From Microseira sp041929235 (GTDB lineage Bacteria > Cyanobacteriota > Cyanobacteriia > Cyanobacteriales > Aerosakkonemataceae): a DNA stretch of 64,000 nucleotides. The translations under genes were made by a program, and so were the position numbers. Location of the stretch: NCBI RefSeq assembly GCF_041929235.1, contig NZ_JBHFNP010000315.1:1-64000 (forward strand), in the 5' to 3' direction. Under the pieces are notes generated by a model. That model searched no databases, was not told where the DNA came from, and saw nothing but the letters and a program-made list of their open reading frames with translations. This document shows positions 1-9,065 of this stretch, piece by piece (positions within the stretch are counted from its first letter, which is position 1; each line of letters opens with the position of its first letter).

Positions 1-25
1 CGAAAGTAGGCTGAGTCATTCACCC

Positions 26-379
26 TTAGAGCAGTTCTGCATGAAGCCAGAAACGGTTAGCCAGATAGCTATTAATGAGCGAAAAGCTAACTCTAATTCC
101 TGGCCTGATTCCTCGTCTCTTTAGAGCGAGGAGCGGCTCAAAATACTTCTGCTGTTCCAAGTATTCTTTCAAACGCAATAGTTCTGTGGACTTGCCTACT
201 CCCCGGTGCCCAGAGTAAAGTTGGCATGTAGGTTTCTTGGAGCGTGCGATCTTCCGACCTAATTCTCGTACAACCTCCCAGCCACCACGGACTTCTTGGC
301 AATCGACATACGCCTCTTTGGGTGGGGGCTGAAACGGTTCAAAAGAACTGTAGATTTCGGTCAGTAAATCCAGCGTCAT
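26..379 (-). pseudogene. 5' remnant of an AAA-type ATPase gene
   Basis: The first 80 or so residues look like the start of a cyanobacterial P-loop ATPase: a short N-terminal segment, then a Walker A motif GHRGVGKST followed by a basic helix. After residue 80 the sequence no longer resembles an ATPase, and it stops at 117 residues without a Walker B, sensor or lid region. I read this as a gene broken by rearrangement, although a short intact product cannot be excluded. The start is ATG at 379. The 300 bases to the next gene (380-634) show nothing recognisable. Confidence 0.55.
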
Positions 380-634
380 GGGCTACCTCAAGCAAACTTC
401 TTCACAGGTATAGCTTACAAGGTGATGGATTGCAAACAAAAGCGGTTCCAGCAAACATATTGCTGGGCAATTACCTCGATCGCTATCTCTAAACTACACC
501 CTAACAAGCAACTTCGTGGCCTAACTATGCGATCCCTCACCAACAGTTTACAGGTTTGCTTTTAAACTATTGCAAATATCTATGCCCCATTGCCCAATGA
601 CTTGCGTAATTCCTGCCTACAATTTTTTCTAATT

Positions 635-666
635 GGGAGAGGGAAAAAAGTTTTGCACCCTCTCCC
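635..666 (-). terminator. Hairpin just after pckA
   Basis: A 9-bp perfect stem (GGGAGAGGG with CCCTCTCCC) lies 11 bases beyond the pckA stop codon on the minus strand. Its loop is T-rich and an A/T-rich stretch follows, but there is no clean T tract, so termination is inferred from position and stem only. Confidence 0.45.
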
Positions 667-676
667 CTAACCGGAT

Positions 677-2347
677 TTATTCAAATGCGGGAGATGCTTC
701 CATCATCTCTAAAGGAACGTAATGGAACCTGCGGAAATTTTCAACAAACCTCCTTGCCAAATCTTTAGCTTGTCGTTCGTAAGCAATTGGATCGATCCAA
801 GTTTTTTGGGGGTCTAAAATATTGCTGTCAACCCCTGGAACTGTTTCGGGTACTAACACTTTAAAGATTGGATGGTGATGGAATGTGACTTTATTTAATG
901 CGCCAGAAAGCGCCGCCCATACCATCGCACGAGTATATTCGATCTTAATCCGGTTACCGACGCCGTAAGGCCCTCCCGTCCAACCTGTATTTACTAGGTA
1001 AACATCCGCATCGTACTGGATGAGGCGTTTGTACAACATCTCAGCATAAACTGTTGGATCAAGTGGCAAGAACGGGCTACCAAAACAAGATGAAAAAGTC
1101 GCTTGCGGTTCGGTAATGCCGCGTTCTGTTCCTGCTAGTTTACTGGTATATCCTGACAGGAAATGATACATTGCCTGCCGGTTAGTGAGTTTGGAAATAG
1201 GCGGTAAAACGCCAAATGCATCTGCTGTTAAGAAGATGACTGCCTTGGGATGACCGCCAACGCCCGGAACGACGCAATTAGGAATATAATCTACAGGATA
1301 GGCGGCTCTGGTATTTTCGGTGATGCTGTCATCGTCATAATCTGGAATTCGGGTTTGTTCGTCCAGAATTACGTTTTCTAGCACCGATCCAAAGCGCAGT
1401 GCTTCCCAAATTTGCGGTTCGTTTTTCTGGCATAATCGAATGGTTTTGGCGTAACATCCACCTTCAAAATTGAAGACGCCGCGATCTGACCATCCATGTT
1501 CGTCATCCCCAATTAACCGCCGGGAAACATCGGCAGATAAGGTAGTTTTGCCAGTTCCAGACAGTCCAAAAAATAGCGCCGTGTTGCCAAATGCATCCAT
1601 GTTGGCGGCACAGTGCATCGGCAAAACGTTCTGCTTCGTCATCATGTAGTTGAGGAACGAGAATACCGATTTTTTCATTTCTCCGGCATAGTGCGTTCCG
1701 CCAATTAAGACGATTCTTTTGACTAAGTTGAGTACGATAAACGCTTCACTGTGGATGCCGTCGATGTCTGGATCGCCTTGGAAACCTGGAAGGGCAATTA
1801 CAGTAAAGTCGGGACGGTGATATTTTAATTCGCGTTCGGTTGGCCTCAAAAACAATTGGTGAACGAATAAGTTGTGCCAAGCAAATTCGTTGATGACTCT
1901 CACACCCAAGCGGTATGTTGGATCTGCGCCTACATATCCATCAAAAATATACAAATCTCTGCTTTGGATGTAGGCAAGCATCCGCTTGTAAAGCTGTTCA
2001 AATTTATCGGGAGAAAGCGCAAGATTGATTGCGTTCCAATCTACTTCATCGAGAATTTCTGGTTCGGCAACGATGAATTTATCGTTGGGCGATCGCCCAG
2101 TATATTTCCCCGTCTTAACGCACAGCGCGCCGTTTGCTGCTAAAGAGCCTTCTTTCCGCGCTAGAATGTGTTCTATTAGCTCTGCTACTGATAGGTTCCG
2201 ATACACTCGACCGATGTTTTTGATGCCTAAAGACTCTAGTCCAAACGTTTTGTCTTTGCTTGGTTCTATCTCTTGGGCAAAAGTATCGAGTTCCCAATTC
2301 AGGTTGTTCGGGTTGCAAGAATCTAGGTGGGACGCGATTGCATTCAT
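677..2347 (-). CDS. pckA: ATP-dependent phosphoenolpyruvate carboxykinase
   Basis: Interconverts oxaloacetate + ATP with PEP + CO2 + ADP in the cytosol, linking the C4 acid pool to gluconeogenesis or anaplerosis. The 556-residue length fits the ATP-type family. Diagnostic motifs are visible: the kinase-1a P-loop GLSGTGKT at about residues 261-268, the metal-binding segment DDEHGW at 281-286, and the upstream GGTHYAGEMKKS segment at about 216-227. The ATG at 2347 is preceded by a strong purine-rich site (AGAGGGGGAT, about 6 bases away), which fixes the start. It appears to be a single-gene unit with its own hairpin downstream. The call is secure. Confidence 0.97.
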   Translation of the reverse strand: MNAIASHLDSCNPNNLNWELDTFAQEIEPSKDKTFGLESLGIKNIGRVYRNLSVAELIEHILARKEGSLAANGALCVKTGKYTGRSPNDKFIVAEPEILDEVDWNAINLALSPDKFEQLYKRMLAYIQSRDLYIFDGYVGADPTYRLGVRVINEFAWHNLFVHQLFLRPTERELKYHRPDFTVIALPGFQGDPDIDGIHSEAFIVLNLVKRIVLIGGTHYAGEMKKSVFSFLNYMMTKQNVLPMHCAANMDAFGNTALFFGLSGTGKTTLSADVSRRLIGDDEHGWSDRGVFNFEGGCYAKTIRLCQKNEPQIWEALRFGSVLENVILDEQTRIPDYDDDSITENTRAAYPVDYIPNCVVPGVGGHPKAVIFLTADAFGVLPPISKLTNRQAMYHFLSGYTSKLAGTERGITEPQATFSSCFGSPFLPLDPTVYAEMLYKRLIQYDADVYLVNTGWTGGPYGVGNRIKIEYTRAMVWAALSGALNKVTFHHHPIFKVLVPETVPGVDSNILDPQKTWIDPIAYERQAKDLARRFVENFRRFHYVPLEMMEASPAFE

Positions 2348-2580
2348 TTTATCCCCCTCTTTGTTACTTAGGTTTTACTTCACATCTGCAATATTCTCGA
2401 TCAATTGCACATCCTTCTTGTGAGTCCTGAGAGGAGCGATGTGCGATTTTTTCTGTAAGTATTGATACTCTTTTTTTACCAGGTTGGCAAAAGCTATGGA
2501 TTTTTTATTTAAGATTATTTGCGTTAATTAAGACAAGTTCGTGCTTTGAGAATAAAGTTTACAGCGGCGAAGAGCCGCGT

Positions 2581-2655
2581 GAGGTACAGCGCAATCGCGC
2601 AAGTTTGTGTAGCGGCAGCATTAATGCTGCCGCTACACAAACGAAGGTGTACCTC
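2581..2655. repeat. Palindromic repeat, constant arms GAGGTACA/TGTACCTC (copy 1)
   Basis: A perfect 38-bp palindrome (2604-2641, centred on ATT/AAT) is enclosed by the inverted arms GAGGTACA (2581) and TGTACCTC (2648). The same arms surround a different perfect palindrome at 33249-33324. It sits in the gap between pckA and larE. Confidence 0.8.
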
Positions 2656-2684
2656 TACTGAGTAAGCTAGTTACAAATTTTACT

Positions 2685-3512
2685 TTAACCTTTGAGGCTC
2701 AAGACTTCCCGATCGAGAACCAGATTCAATTTGCCGCTTTTAAACCCTTCTAAATCTAGGGTTACGTAGATAAAACCGAACTCTTGAAATGCCGCCACTA
2801 ACTGAGGTAAATCGGTGGTTAAGACAAACTCCTTAATTTGCTCTGGAGGCAACTCAATTCTGGCGGTATCGCCTTCGGATCGCACCCGCAGATTTTTCCA
2901 CCCCAGTTTCCGCAAATAAAGTTCTGCCCTGCCAACTCGCTGCAATTTGGCGACGGTGATTTCTTCGCCGTAGGGAAAGCGCGAACTCAGACAAGGTTGG
3001 GCGGGTTTATCCCACCAGGGAAGTCCTAATTGTTGGGAAAGTTGGCGGACTTCGATTTTGGTGACGCCGACTTCGGCGAGGGGCGATCGCGCACCCCTTT
3101 CTTTCGCCGCCTGTATTCCGGGACGATAATCTTGCAAATCGTCTGCATTGACTCCATCGACGACGTAGGGATAACCCCGCCGCAACGCCAAGGGTTTGAG
3201 GGTGTCGTGCAATTCGCTTTTGCAAAAATAACAGCGATTGACGGGATTTGCGGTGTAATTGGGATTGTCCATTTCGTGAGTTTGGACAATTTCGTGGGGA
3301 ATTCCGATCGCCGCCGCCTGGATGCGCGCTTCTTCTAGGTCTTCCGGTAACAGGGAGGGAGATTCGGCGGTGATCGCAAGTGCGCGATCGCCCAATACAT
3401 CGTAAGCAACTTTCGCCACCAACGTGCTGTCAATCCCGCCAGAATAGGCAATTAATGCCCGATCCATTGCCGTAAATATTTGTTTGAGTTGCTCAAGTTT
3501 CTGCGCCAACAT
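2685..3512 (-). CDS. larE: LarE-type ATP-dependent sacrificial sulfur transferase
   Basis: LarE adds sulfur to the pyridinium-dicarboxylate precursor of the nickel-pincer cofactor. The protein has an N-terminal PP-loop pyrophosphatase motif (AYSGGIDST, near residue 28 of the longest frame), a CYFCK motif, and PCLSSRFPYG containing the cysteine equivalent to the sacrificial one. Numbered from the GTG at 3530, the cysteines are C100, C103 and C180. That three-cysteine pattern is the one described for LarE forms that bind an iron-sulfur cluster and may act catalytically; cluster binding here is inferred. I prefer the ATG at 3512 to the GTG at 3530. No larA, larB or larC is present in the window, so the client enzyme is unknown. 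Confidence 0.9.
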   Translation of the reverse strand: MLAQKLEQLKQIFTAMDRALIAYSGGIDSTLVAKVAYDVLGDRALAITAESPSLLPEDLEEARIQAAAIGIPHEIVQTHEMDNPNYTANPVNRCYFCKSELHDTLKPLALRRGYPYVVDGVNADDLQDYRPGIQAAKERGARSPLAEVGVTKIEVRQLSQQLGLPWWDKPAQPCLSSRFPYGEEITVAKLQRVGRAELYLRKLGWKNLRVRSEGDTARIELPPEQIKEFVLTTDLPQLVAAFQEFGFIYVTLDLEGFKSGKLNLVLDREVLSLKG

Positions 3513-3669
3513 TCCCACTTCACAAATCACAGCATTTAATAATTATAACCGTTTCTATTCAATGATTTTAGCTCAATTTTAAAAGCGACGATAGGATTCA
3601 TTCTTGCTTGAAATTTCCACGCCTTGAGATTATAATTAAACAATGATACATTAGCCAAATTTAAATCAC

Positions 3670-4284
3670 ATGAATCAAGAACGGCAAATAGCCAACTGGA
3701 AACAAATATATCAGGACACTCCAGTAGAATCGATGCCTTGGTTCAACCCAGATTTAGATCCGGATATTGACTCAGCCTTAACCAAGCTGAACCTGAAAAC
3801 GGGGACGGTATTGGATATCGGAACGGGACCAGGGACGCAAGCAATGGCATTGGCACAGCGGGGTTTTCAAGTCACAGCCACCGATATTTCTGAGGCAGCA
3901 ATTGAACAATCCCAAGCCAAAGCCCAAGCAAAGGGGTTAAATATCTCCTGGCAGGAGGATGATATTCTGAACACTCAGATTAGCGGTGAATTTGATTTAA
4001 TCTTGGACCGGGGTTGTTTTCACGTATTCCACGCCGATCAAAGACAAGATTACCTGCGGGCGGTTAATAATTTGACAAAGCCGAAAGGTTATCTATTTTT
4101 AAAATGCTTTAGCCATTTAGAAACAAGGAAAGAAGGCCCATATCGATTTAGTCCGGAAGAAATTGAGGATATGTTTAGCCCTCAATTTAATATCATTTCC
4201 ATCGAGCAAACCGTTTACTACGGTAGGTTATATCCGCGGCCCAAAGCGCTATTCTGCATCATGGAAAAACATAAACAGGACTGA
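3670..4284 (+). CDS. Class I SAM-dependent methyltransferase
   Basis: A 204-residue Rossmann-fold methyltransferase. The SAM-binding motif I reads LDIGTGPGTQ at about residues 48-57, an acidic motif II follows (TATDIS), and a DLILDRGCFH segment sits where motif IV is expected. The overall pattern resembles the thiopurine/halide methyltransferase-like branch (early MPWF segment, DRGCFH), but the substrate cannot be told from sequence. It is monocistronic on the plus strand; the last codons and stop lie inside a dispersed inverted repeat (4277-4377), so the repeat supplies the stop codon region. Confidence 0.85.
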   Translation: MNQERQIANWKQIYQDTPVESMPWFNPDLDPDIDSALTKLNLKTGTVLDIGTGPGTQAMALAQRGFQVTATDISEAAIEQSQAKAQAKGLNISWQEDDILNTQISGEFDLILDRGCFHVFHADQRQDYLRAVNNLTKPKGYLFLKCFSHLETRKEGPYRFSPEEIEDMFSPQFNIISIEQTVYYGRLYPRPKALFCIMEKHKQD

Positions 4285-4377
4285 CGCAAAAAAACCTGGT
4301 TTCTCCGAAAAATTGTAGGTTTCCAGTCGGGAGATTGACGCATCACCTCTGTTTTTGGCCCCGCGTGCATAAGTCCT
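4277..4377. repeat. Dispersed inverted repeat, ends AGGACTTACGC-like (copy a)
   Basis: Left end AGGACTGACGC (4277-4287) and right end GCATAAGTCCT (4367-4377) form an imperfect inverted repeat. Related elements are at 6318-6421, 19475-19576 and 47817-47904. The left end overlaps the stop codon of the methyltransferase gene. Confidence 0.65.
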
Positions 4378-4408
4378 GATGTAATCAGATCTTGCCTCAG
4401 TTTCATAG

Positions 4409-4517
4409 CCCGCCCGGAAATCAATTTCCGGATTGTAGAGACGTTACATGTAACGTCTCTACAAGTCGGTTAAAACCGACTAAATGCTATCAGCTTTGGA
4501 ATTGATTCTCTGGCGGG
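4409..4517. repeat. Multi-hairpin repeat bounded by CCCGCC/GGCGGG (copy A)
   Basis: Successive palindromes lie between CCCGCC (4409) and GGCGGG (4512): an 8-bp stem CCGGAAAT/ATTTCCGG (4414-4431), a perfect 32-bp palindrome (4433-4464), and AGTCGGTT/AACCGACT (4464-4481). The architecture matches 50641-50761. The rest of the gap to 4991 (about 470 bases) holds no gene or other structure that I can support. Confidence 0.7.
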
Positions 4518-4991
4518 ATATGAGGTTGGTGCAAGCTCTCAATGTAGCAATTTTGGTTGATTTGTGAAACCTGGTTTTTTTTAATGAACCGCAGAGGACG
4601 CAGAGGAAGCAGAGGAAGAGAAGGAAGAGAAGATTTCGCGGATCTTTTGGGATTGGTATCTCTAAAAACCCAGTTTTCTGTGAATCAAGTTCACTAAGTT
4701 GCCTCTGCCATTTGCTAATTCAGTATAAATGCTGTACTTGTATTTATTGTGTATTATTTTTTGCCGGATATGTACTGAGTAAACAAAAAAACATCACTGA
4801 TGGGTATGAATGCAAAGGGTGGAGATAATTTCTTTGTAGTGATGACTTTGCCAGCTGATGTCGCTACAAAGGTTCAGATTGACGGTCAGTGTTTAGATGC
4901 TATAAAGTAGGGGAACAGATGATCTGTTTCAGTGAAAAAATTAACTTCACCAAGTAGGCTATCGTTTGATTCAGAGAGTTGAAAAAAATCT

Positions 4992-6254
4992 ATGTTGCTC
5001 AAGTCTTATTCAGCTTCTATTATTCTGCTAATTTTAATGTGTGGCAGTGCTAATTCAATTAATGAATTATCAACAGATAAAGCGAAAAAAAGCCAGGTTT
5101 TAATGGCTGGTATTGAGCAAGTTAACGGGGAACTAACTGATGCTCAAATTGACAATATAATTACTTTGGCTAAAGCAAAGTTTACCACTTCTGCCCAGCA
5201 GTTAAACCCAGCGGATGGATATCCCCGTATTGGTTTAACTAATGGGGAATGGCAGATAAGTAAGGCAGAAAAATGGACGAGTGGCTTTTTCGGCGGTAGT
5301 TTATGGTATCTGTATGAAGCAATGCCCGATCGAGGCATCCAAGCATTAGCTGAAAAATGGACTGTCGGATTATCAGAGCAAAAGAATAATGTATTACATC
5401 CAGGTATTGGTCACGATATTGGCTTCATTATTTACAATACCTTTGGACATGGATACCGCCTGACTGGGAATCAGGCATATAAAGAAGTCATTCTGCAAGC
5501 CTCTACCTCCCTAGCGTCACTTTTTAATCCTCAAGTGGGTTGTACTCGCTCTTGGACATGGGGCAAAGATCGGTGGGATTTTCCTGTGATTATTGATAAT
5601 ATGATGAATTTAGAAATGCTTTTTTGGGCTGCCAAAAATGGAGGCGATCGCACTTGGTACGATCTGGCAGTCAGCCATGCACTCAAGACGATGGAAAATC
5701 ATGTTCGTTCTGATGGCAGCACTTATCAAGTTGTTGATTATAATTCTTCTACAGGTGAAGTCATCAAGCGTATTAAATGGCAGGGTTACTCAGTTGAATC
5801 TACTTGGTCGCGGGGTCAGGCATGGGCGATTTATGGTTTTACTGTCGCTTATAGAGAAACACGCGATCGCCGATTTCTCAACACAGCCCAAAAGTTAGCT
5901 GACTATTTCATTAAATACTTACCAGAAGATTATATTCCTTACTGGGATTTTCAGTCACCAGATATTCCGAACACAAACCGTGATGCTTCAGCTGCTGCGA
6001 TCGCCGCATCATCATTGCTAGAACTCAGCACCCTTGTTTCTCAACCCAAAGAGAAAGAAAAGTATTTGCAAACGGCTAAAAATATCTTAATTACTCTTTG
6101 TTCGCCCCAATATTTAACCAAAGGAAGTAACGAGAGCGCTATCTTGAAACACAGTGTTGGTTCGTTTCCTCACGGAGGCGAGATCGATGTTTCACTAATT
6201 TATGCTGACTACTATTTCATTGAGGCTCTACTTCGATATCGTCAGCTAAATTAG
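4992..6254 (+). CDS. GH88-family unsaturated glucuronyl hydrolase, exported
   Basis: Family 88 enzymes hydrate the unsaturated uronic acid at the non-reducing end of oligosaccharides released by polysaccharide lyases. The 420-residue protein starts with a hydrophobic Sec-type signal (about residues 5-20), followed by an (alpha/alpha)6-barrel sequence. Two aspartates fit the known catalytic pair: D142 in GHDIGF and D202 in IDNMMN. A tryptophan-rich loop (RSWTWGKDRWDFP) and SRGQAWAIYG are also typical of the family. Being exported, it probably acts in the periplasm or outside on glycan fragments; the natural substrate is unknown. No lyase gene is nearby. A lipobox is not convincing because the residue before C17 is Met. 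Confidence 0.85.
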   Translation: MLLKSYSASIILLILMCGSANSINELSTDKAKKSQVLMAGIEQVNGELTDAQIDNIITLAKAKFTTSAQQLNPADGYPRIGLTNGEWQISKAEKWTSGFFGGSLWYLYEAMPDRGIQALAEKWTVGLSEQKNNVLHPGIGHDIGFIIYNTFGHGYRLTGNQAYKEVILQASTSLASLFNPQVGCTRSWTWGKDRWDFPVIIDNMMNLEMLFWAAKNGGDRTWYDLAVSHALKTMENHVRSDGSTYQVVDYNSSTGEVIKRIKWQGYSVESTWSRGQAWAIYGFTVAYRETRDRRFLNTAQKLADYFIKYLPEDYIPYWDFQSPDIPNTNRDASAAAIAASSLLELSTLVSQPKEKEKYLQTAKNILITLCSPQYLTKGSNESAILKHSVGSFPHGGEIDVSLIYADYYFIEALLRYRQLN

Positions 6255-6317
6255 GATACTAAGTACGAAAGTCATACAGCATATTCCTGGTTTATGAAGA
6301 GCTTTTTTGCAGTTAAC

Positions 6318-6421
6318 AGAACTTACGCTTGGGCGTTGCCAGAAACCCGGTTTCTTCGTCAATCTTTGGTTGCAAAACCAACGATTTTTCGGAGCGCCCT
6401 TTGTTTCTTTGCGTAAGTCCT
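6318..6421. repeat. Dispersed inverted repeat, AGAACTTACGC...GCGTAAGTCCT (copy b)
   Basis: Left end AGAACTTACGC (6318-6328), right end GCGTAAGTCCT (6411-6421), 104 bp overall. The interior contains the separate palindromic motif AGAAACCCGGTTTCT. The remainder of the 6255-6665 gap has no recognisable gene. Confidence 0.7.
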
Positions 6422-6665
6422 GGTTAAATTAGGGATTGGCAAACACCGGGTTGTTTTTGTGAAGAAAGTTTAATTTTTATTAAACTAAAGACACCTGGTT
6501 GATTGCACTCCCACACCGAAAGCTGAACGGATTCTATTGGAACCACTCGATTAATAGTAAATCCCAAATGTGCATTTCTTGTGGAGAAGCAGTTAAATGT
6601 AGGTTAAATATAGGGGGATATACCCAATTTTGGCAACGAGATAATCGAACAAAGGATAGGAATTA

Positions 6666-8138
6666 ATGGATATTCTAGTCATTGGTAGCGGTTTTGGCGG
6701 ACTTTCAGCAGCAATAAGACTGCAAGCGCAGGGACATCGGGTGACAATTGTAGACAAGCGCGACAAACCGGGGGGGCGCGCTTATGTCTACGAACAAGAT
6801 GGTTTTCGCTTTGATGCTGGTCCTACTATTATTACCTCGCCTTGGCTAATTCGGGAATTATTCGAGTTATGCGGTAAGCAAACTGACGATTATGTCAAGT
6901 TGGTTGCTTTAGACCCGTTTTATAATATTCGGTTTGAGGATGGATCGATTTTTCATTATAGCGGCGATCGCCACCAAATCATCCAACAAATTCAGCAGTT
7001 TAATCCAGCAGATGTAGAAGGTTATCAACAATTTTATCAAGCCTCGTCACAAGTGTTTAAAAAAGGCTTGCCTTTGATGACCAAACCTTTTACTCAAATT
7101 ACAGATATGCTCAAGGTTGCACCTGATATGGTTCAGTTGCAATCGTTTAAATCGGTAGCCGGGTTTGTTAATCAATATATCAAAGATGAACGGCTGCGAA
7201 TCGCCTTCAGCTTTCATCCTTTATTAATTGGTGGAAATCCGTTTCAGAGTACTTCAATTTACGCCATGATTCACAAACTAGAGCAAGAATTTGGCATCTG
7301 GTTTGCCATGGGCGGGACGGGTGCTTTGGTACAAGCTTTGACGCGGCTTTTTTGCGAGATTGGCGGGCGATTGTTACTCAATACAGAAGTGGCTGAAATT
7401 GTTATTAATGAAAAGACTAAACGCGCTACCGGAGTGAAAACTAAGGATGGAAAGTTATTCCCATCGGATGCAGTTGTTAGCAATGGAAATGTGGCGTTTA
7501 CCTATCTGAATTTGATTGGGGAAAAGTTTAGGAAAAAGTGGAGCGATCGCCGCATTAAAAACCTGCAATATTCCATGTCTTTGTTCGTGCTATATTTCGG
7601 CACCAATTGTCGTTACAACCACATGGCACACCACGAAATTCTCATGGGGCGACGTTACAAAGACTGGATCGAAGATATTTTTACTCGCAAGCATTTACCC
7701 GATGATTTCTCATTATACCTGCACCGACCTACGGCAACCGATCCATCGCTAGCGCCTGAAGGTTGCGATTGTTGGTACGTACTTGCACCCGTTCCTCATT
7801 TGGGTGGAAAAATTGATTGGAAAACTCAGGCTAAACCTTATCGAGATGCAATTGTTCAGTATTTGGAACAGCGGTACTTACCAAAGTTATCCGAACATAT
7901 TGTGACAGAACGTTATATCGATCCATTGCACTTCCGCGACGGTTTAAATAGTTATTTGGGAAGTGCTTTTTCTGTAGAGCCAACTTTATTTCAATCTGCT
8001 TGGTTTCGTCCCCACAACCAAAGTGAAGATATTCCAAATCTTTATTTTGTCGGTGCTGGAACTCATCCCGGCGCGGGTATTCCTGGGGTGATGAGTTCGG
8101 GAAAAATTGTTGCCGAAATGCTAATGGCTAATGGCTAA
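6666..8138 (+). CDS. CrtI-type phytoene desaturase family oxidoreductase
   Basis: An FAD-dependent amine-oxidase-fold enzyme of 490 residues. The N-terminal dinucleotide-binding motif (GSGFGGLSAAIRLQ, residues 7-20, ending in DKPGGRA) and the C-terminal FAD motif (YFVGAGTHPGAGIPGVMSSG) are those of bacterial/fungal-type carotenoid desaturases rather than the plant-type CrtP/CrtQ used by most cyanobacteria. It could be a true phytoene desaturase or a paralogue acting on another carotenoid; sequence alone does not decide. An ATG follows the segment aggataggaatta, a reasonable ribosome site. No other carotenoid genes are adjacent. Confidence 0.9.
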   Translation: MDILVIGSGFGGLSAAIRLQAQGHRVTIVDKRDKPGGRAYVYEQDGFRFDAGPTIITSPWLIRELFELCGKQTDDYVKLVALDPFYNIRFEDGSIFHYSGDRHQIIQQIQQFNPADVEGYQQFYQASSQVFKKGLPLMTKPFTQITDMLKVAPDMVQLQSFKSVAGFVNQYIKDERLRIAFSFHPLLIGGNPFQSTSIYAMIHKLEQEFGIWFAMGGTGALVQALTRLFCEIGGRLLLNTEVAEIVINEKTKRATGVKTKDGKLFPSDAVVSNGNVAFTYLNLIGEKFRKKWSDRRIKNLQYSMSLFVLYFGTNCRYNHMAHHEILMGRRYKDWIEDIFTRKHLPDDFSLYLHRPTATDPSLAPEGCDCWYVLAPVPHLGGKIDWKTQAKPYRDAIVQYLEQRYLPKLSEHIVTERYIDPLHFRDGLNSYLGSAFSVEPTLFQSAWFRPHNQSEDIPNLYFVGAGTHPGAGIPGVMSSGKIVAEMLMANG

Positions 8139-8262
8139 TGGCTAATGGCTAATAGACTTCTGCAAAAACTCTTGTGGGGTGGGCATTCTGCCCGCCTTTG
8201 AGGATAAGGTGACAACATCTGTTAAACTGGGTTAATAGCTCTATTTTTTCAACCAGTTAGAG

Positions 8263-8373
8263 ATGAAAGACCCAAAAAAACAAACGCTTAATATCGATGC
8301 TGGAACCCTGGTTTTAATTATCTCGGCGCTTTTACTTTTGCCTTTGTTATTTATGGGGTTTTTATTCCAATGA
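8263..8373 (+). CDS. Small single-pass membrane protein, 36 residues
   Basis: The frame ATG(8263)-TGA(8373) encodes a charged N-terminus (MKDPKKQT) followed by one strongly hydrophobic helix (about residues 14-35, TLVLIISALLLLPLLFM). It lies between crtI-like and the convergent Uma2 gene with no competing frame. I do not recognise the family; the membrane helix and the compact gap-filling position support a real gene. Confidence 0.55.
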   Translation: MKDPKKQTLNIDAGTLVLIISALLLLPLLFMGFLFQ

Positions 8374-8378
8374 AATGA

Positions 8379-8966
8379 TTACTCTCCCCCTGCTAACACG
8401 CGGTCAACTGTCAGATATAACTCAGGGAAAGTCTGGGACACAATGCGATCAGAACCAACAAATTCTGCTGCTTCATACAGTCCCTCAACTAAAGTGAAAA
8501 CGGTTACTTTATTATTTGACAAATCCACAACCCAATATTCTGGAATATTCAGCACATTATACTCAACCCGCTTGGAGCGATAATCTGTAGTTTTAGTTGA
8601 CTCGCTGACAACTTCTACTACCAGCAAAGGCGGGGGTTCGTTCAGTTCAATAACTGCTTCTCGGTTTCTTAATTCTCGCCATTGAGATAGTGGAATTACA
8701 ACAATGTCTGGAATTCGAGATGTTTCCCATCTACCACCACGAGGGGAACGAATACCAATAGCCATTTGTTTAGATGTCCAGTCAAGCTGTAACCGTTTAA
8801 TTTCGCCTCGAAATTCATCGTTGAGAAATTCCGTTATCGCCCCATGTTGTCCACTACCAAGACTCATTGGAACTAATTCCCCATCTACCAATTCATAGCG
8901 AGTATCCGTACCATCTTCGTACTTGAGATACTCTTCAAAGGTAAGCCGTTTAGCGGTTGTAGTCAT
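8379..8966 (-). CDS. Uma2 family (DUF820) protein, PD-(D/E)XK-like
   Basis: Typical of the very large cyanobacterial Uma2 family, which has a restriction-endonuclease-like fold and no established role. Visible family features: TFEEYL and YELVDGELVPM at the N-terminus, PDIVVIP in the middle, the core LLVVEVVSEST, then YNVLNIPEYWVVD and a C-terminal FPELYLTVD. The aspartate of PDIVV and the glutamate of VVEVVS fit the expected metal-binding pair. I chose the ATG at 8966 (MTTTAKRLTFEEYL) over the upstream in-frame start at 8999 because family members begin near this point. Confidence 0.88.
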   Translation of the reverse strand: MTTTAKRLTFEEYLKYEDGTDTRYELVDGELVPMSLGSGQHGAITEFLNDEFRGEIKRLQLDWTSKQMAIGIRSPRGGRWETSRIPDIVVIPLSQWRELRNREAVIELNEPPPLLVVEVVSESTKTTDYRSKRVEYNVLNIPEYWVVDLSNNKVTVFTLVEGLYEAAEFVGSDRIVSQTFPELYLTVDRVLAGGE

Positions 8967-9065
8967 GATGATATTCCTACCTTTACCTAATTCTACCAAA
9001 AAAATCTCTATTATTGCCGTGAAAAGTTAGATCAGCTATCCTATAGATTGGGTTTATGGACGATT

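Noticed and set aside
4992..5060. Lipoprotein signal in the GH88 protein
   Set aside because: The cysteine at residue 17 follows Met and lacks the usual small residue at -1, so a normal secretory signal is more likely.
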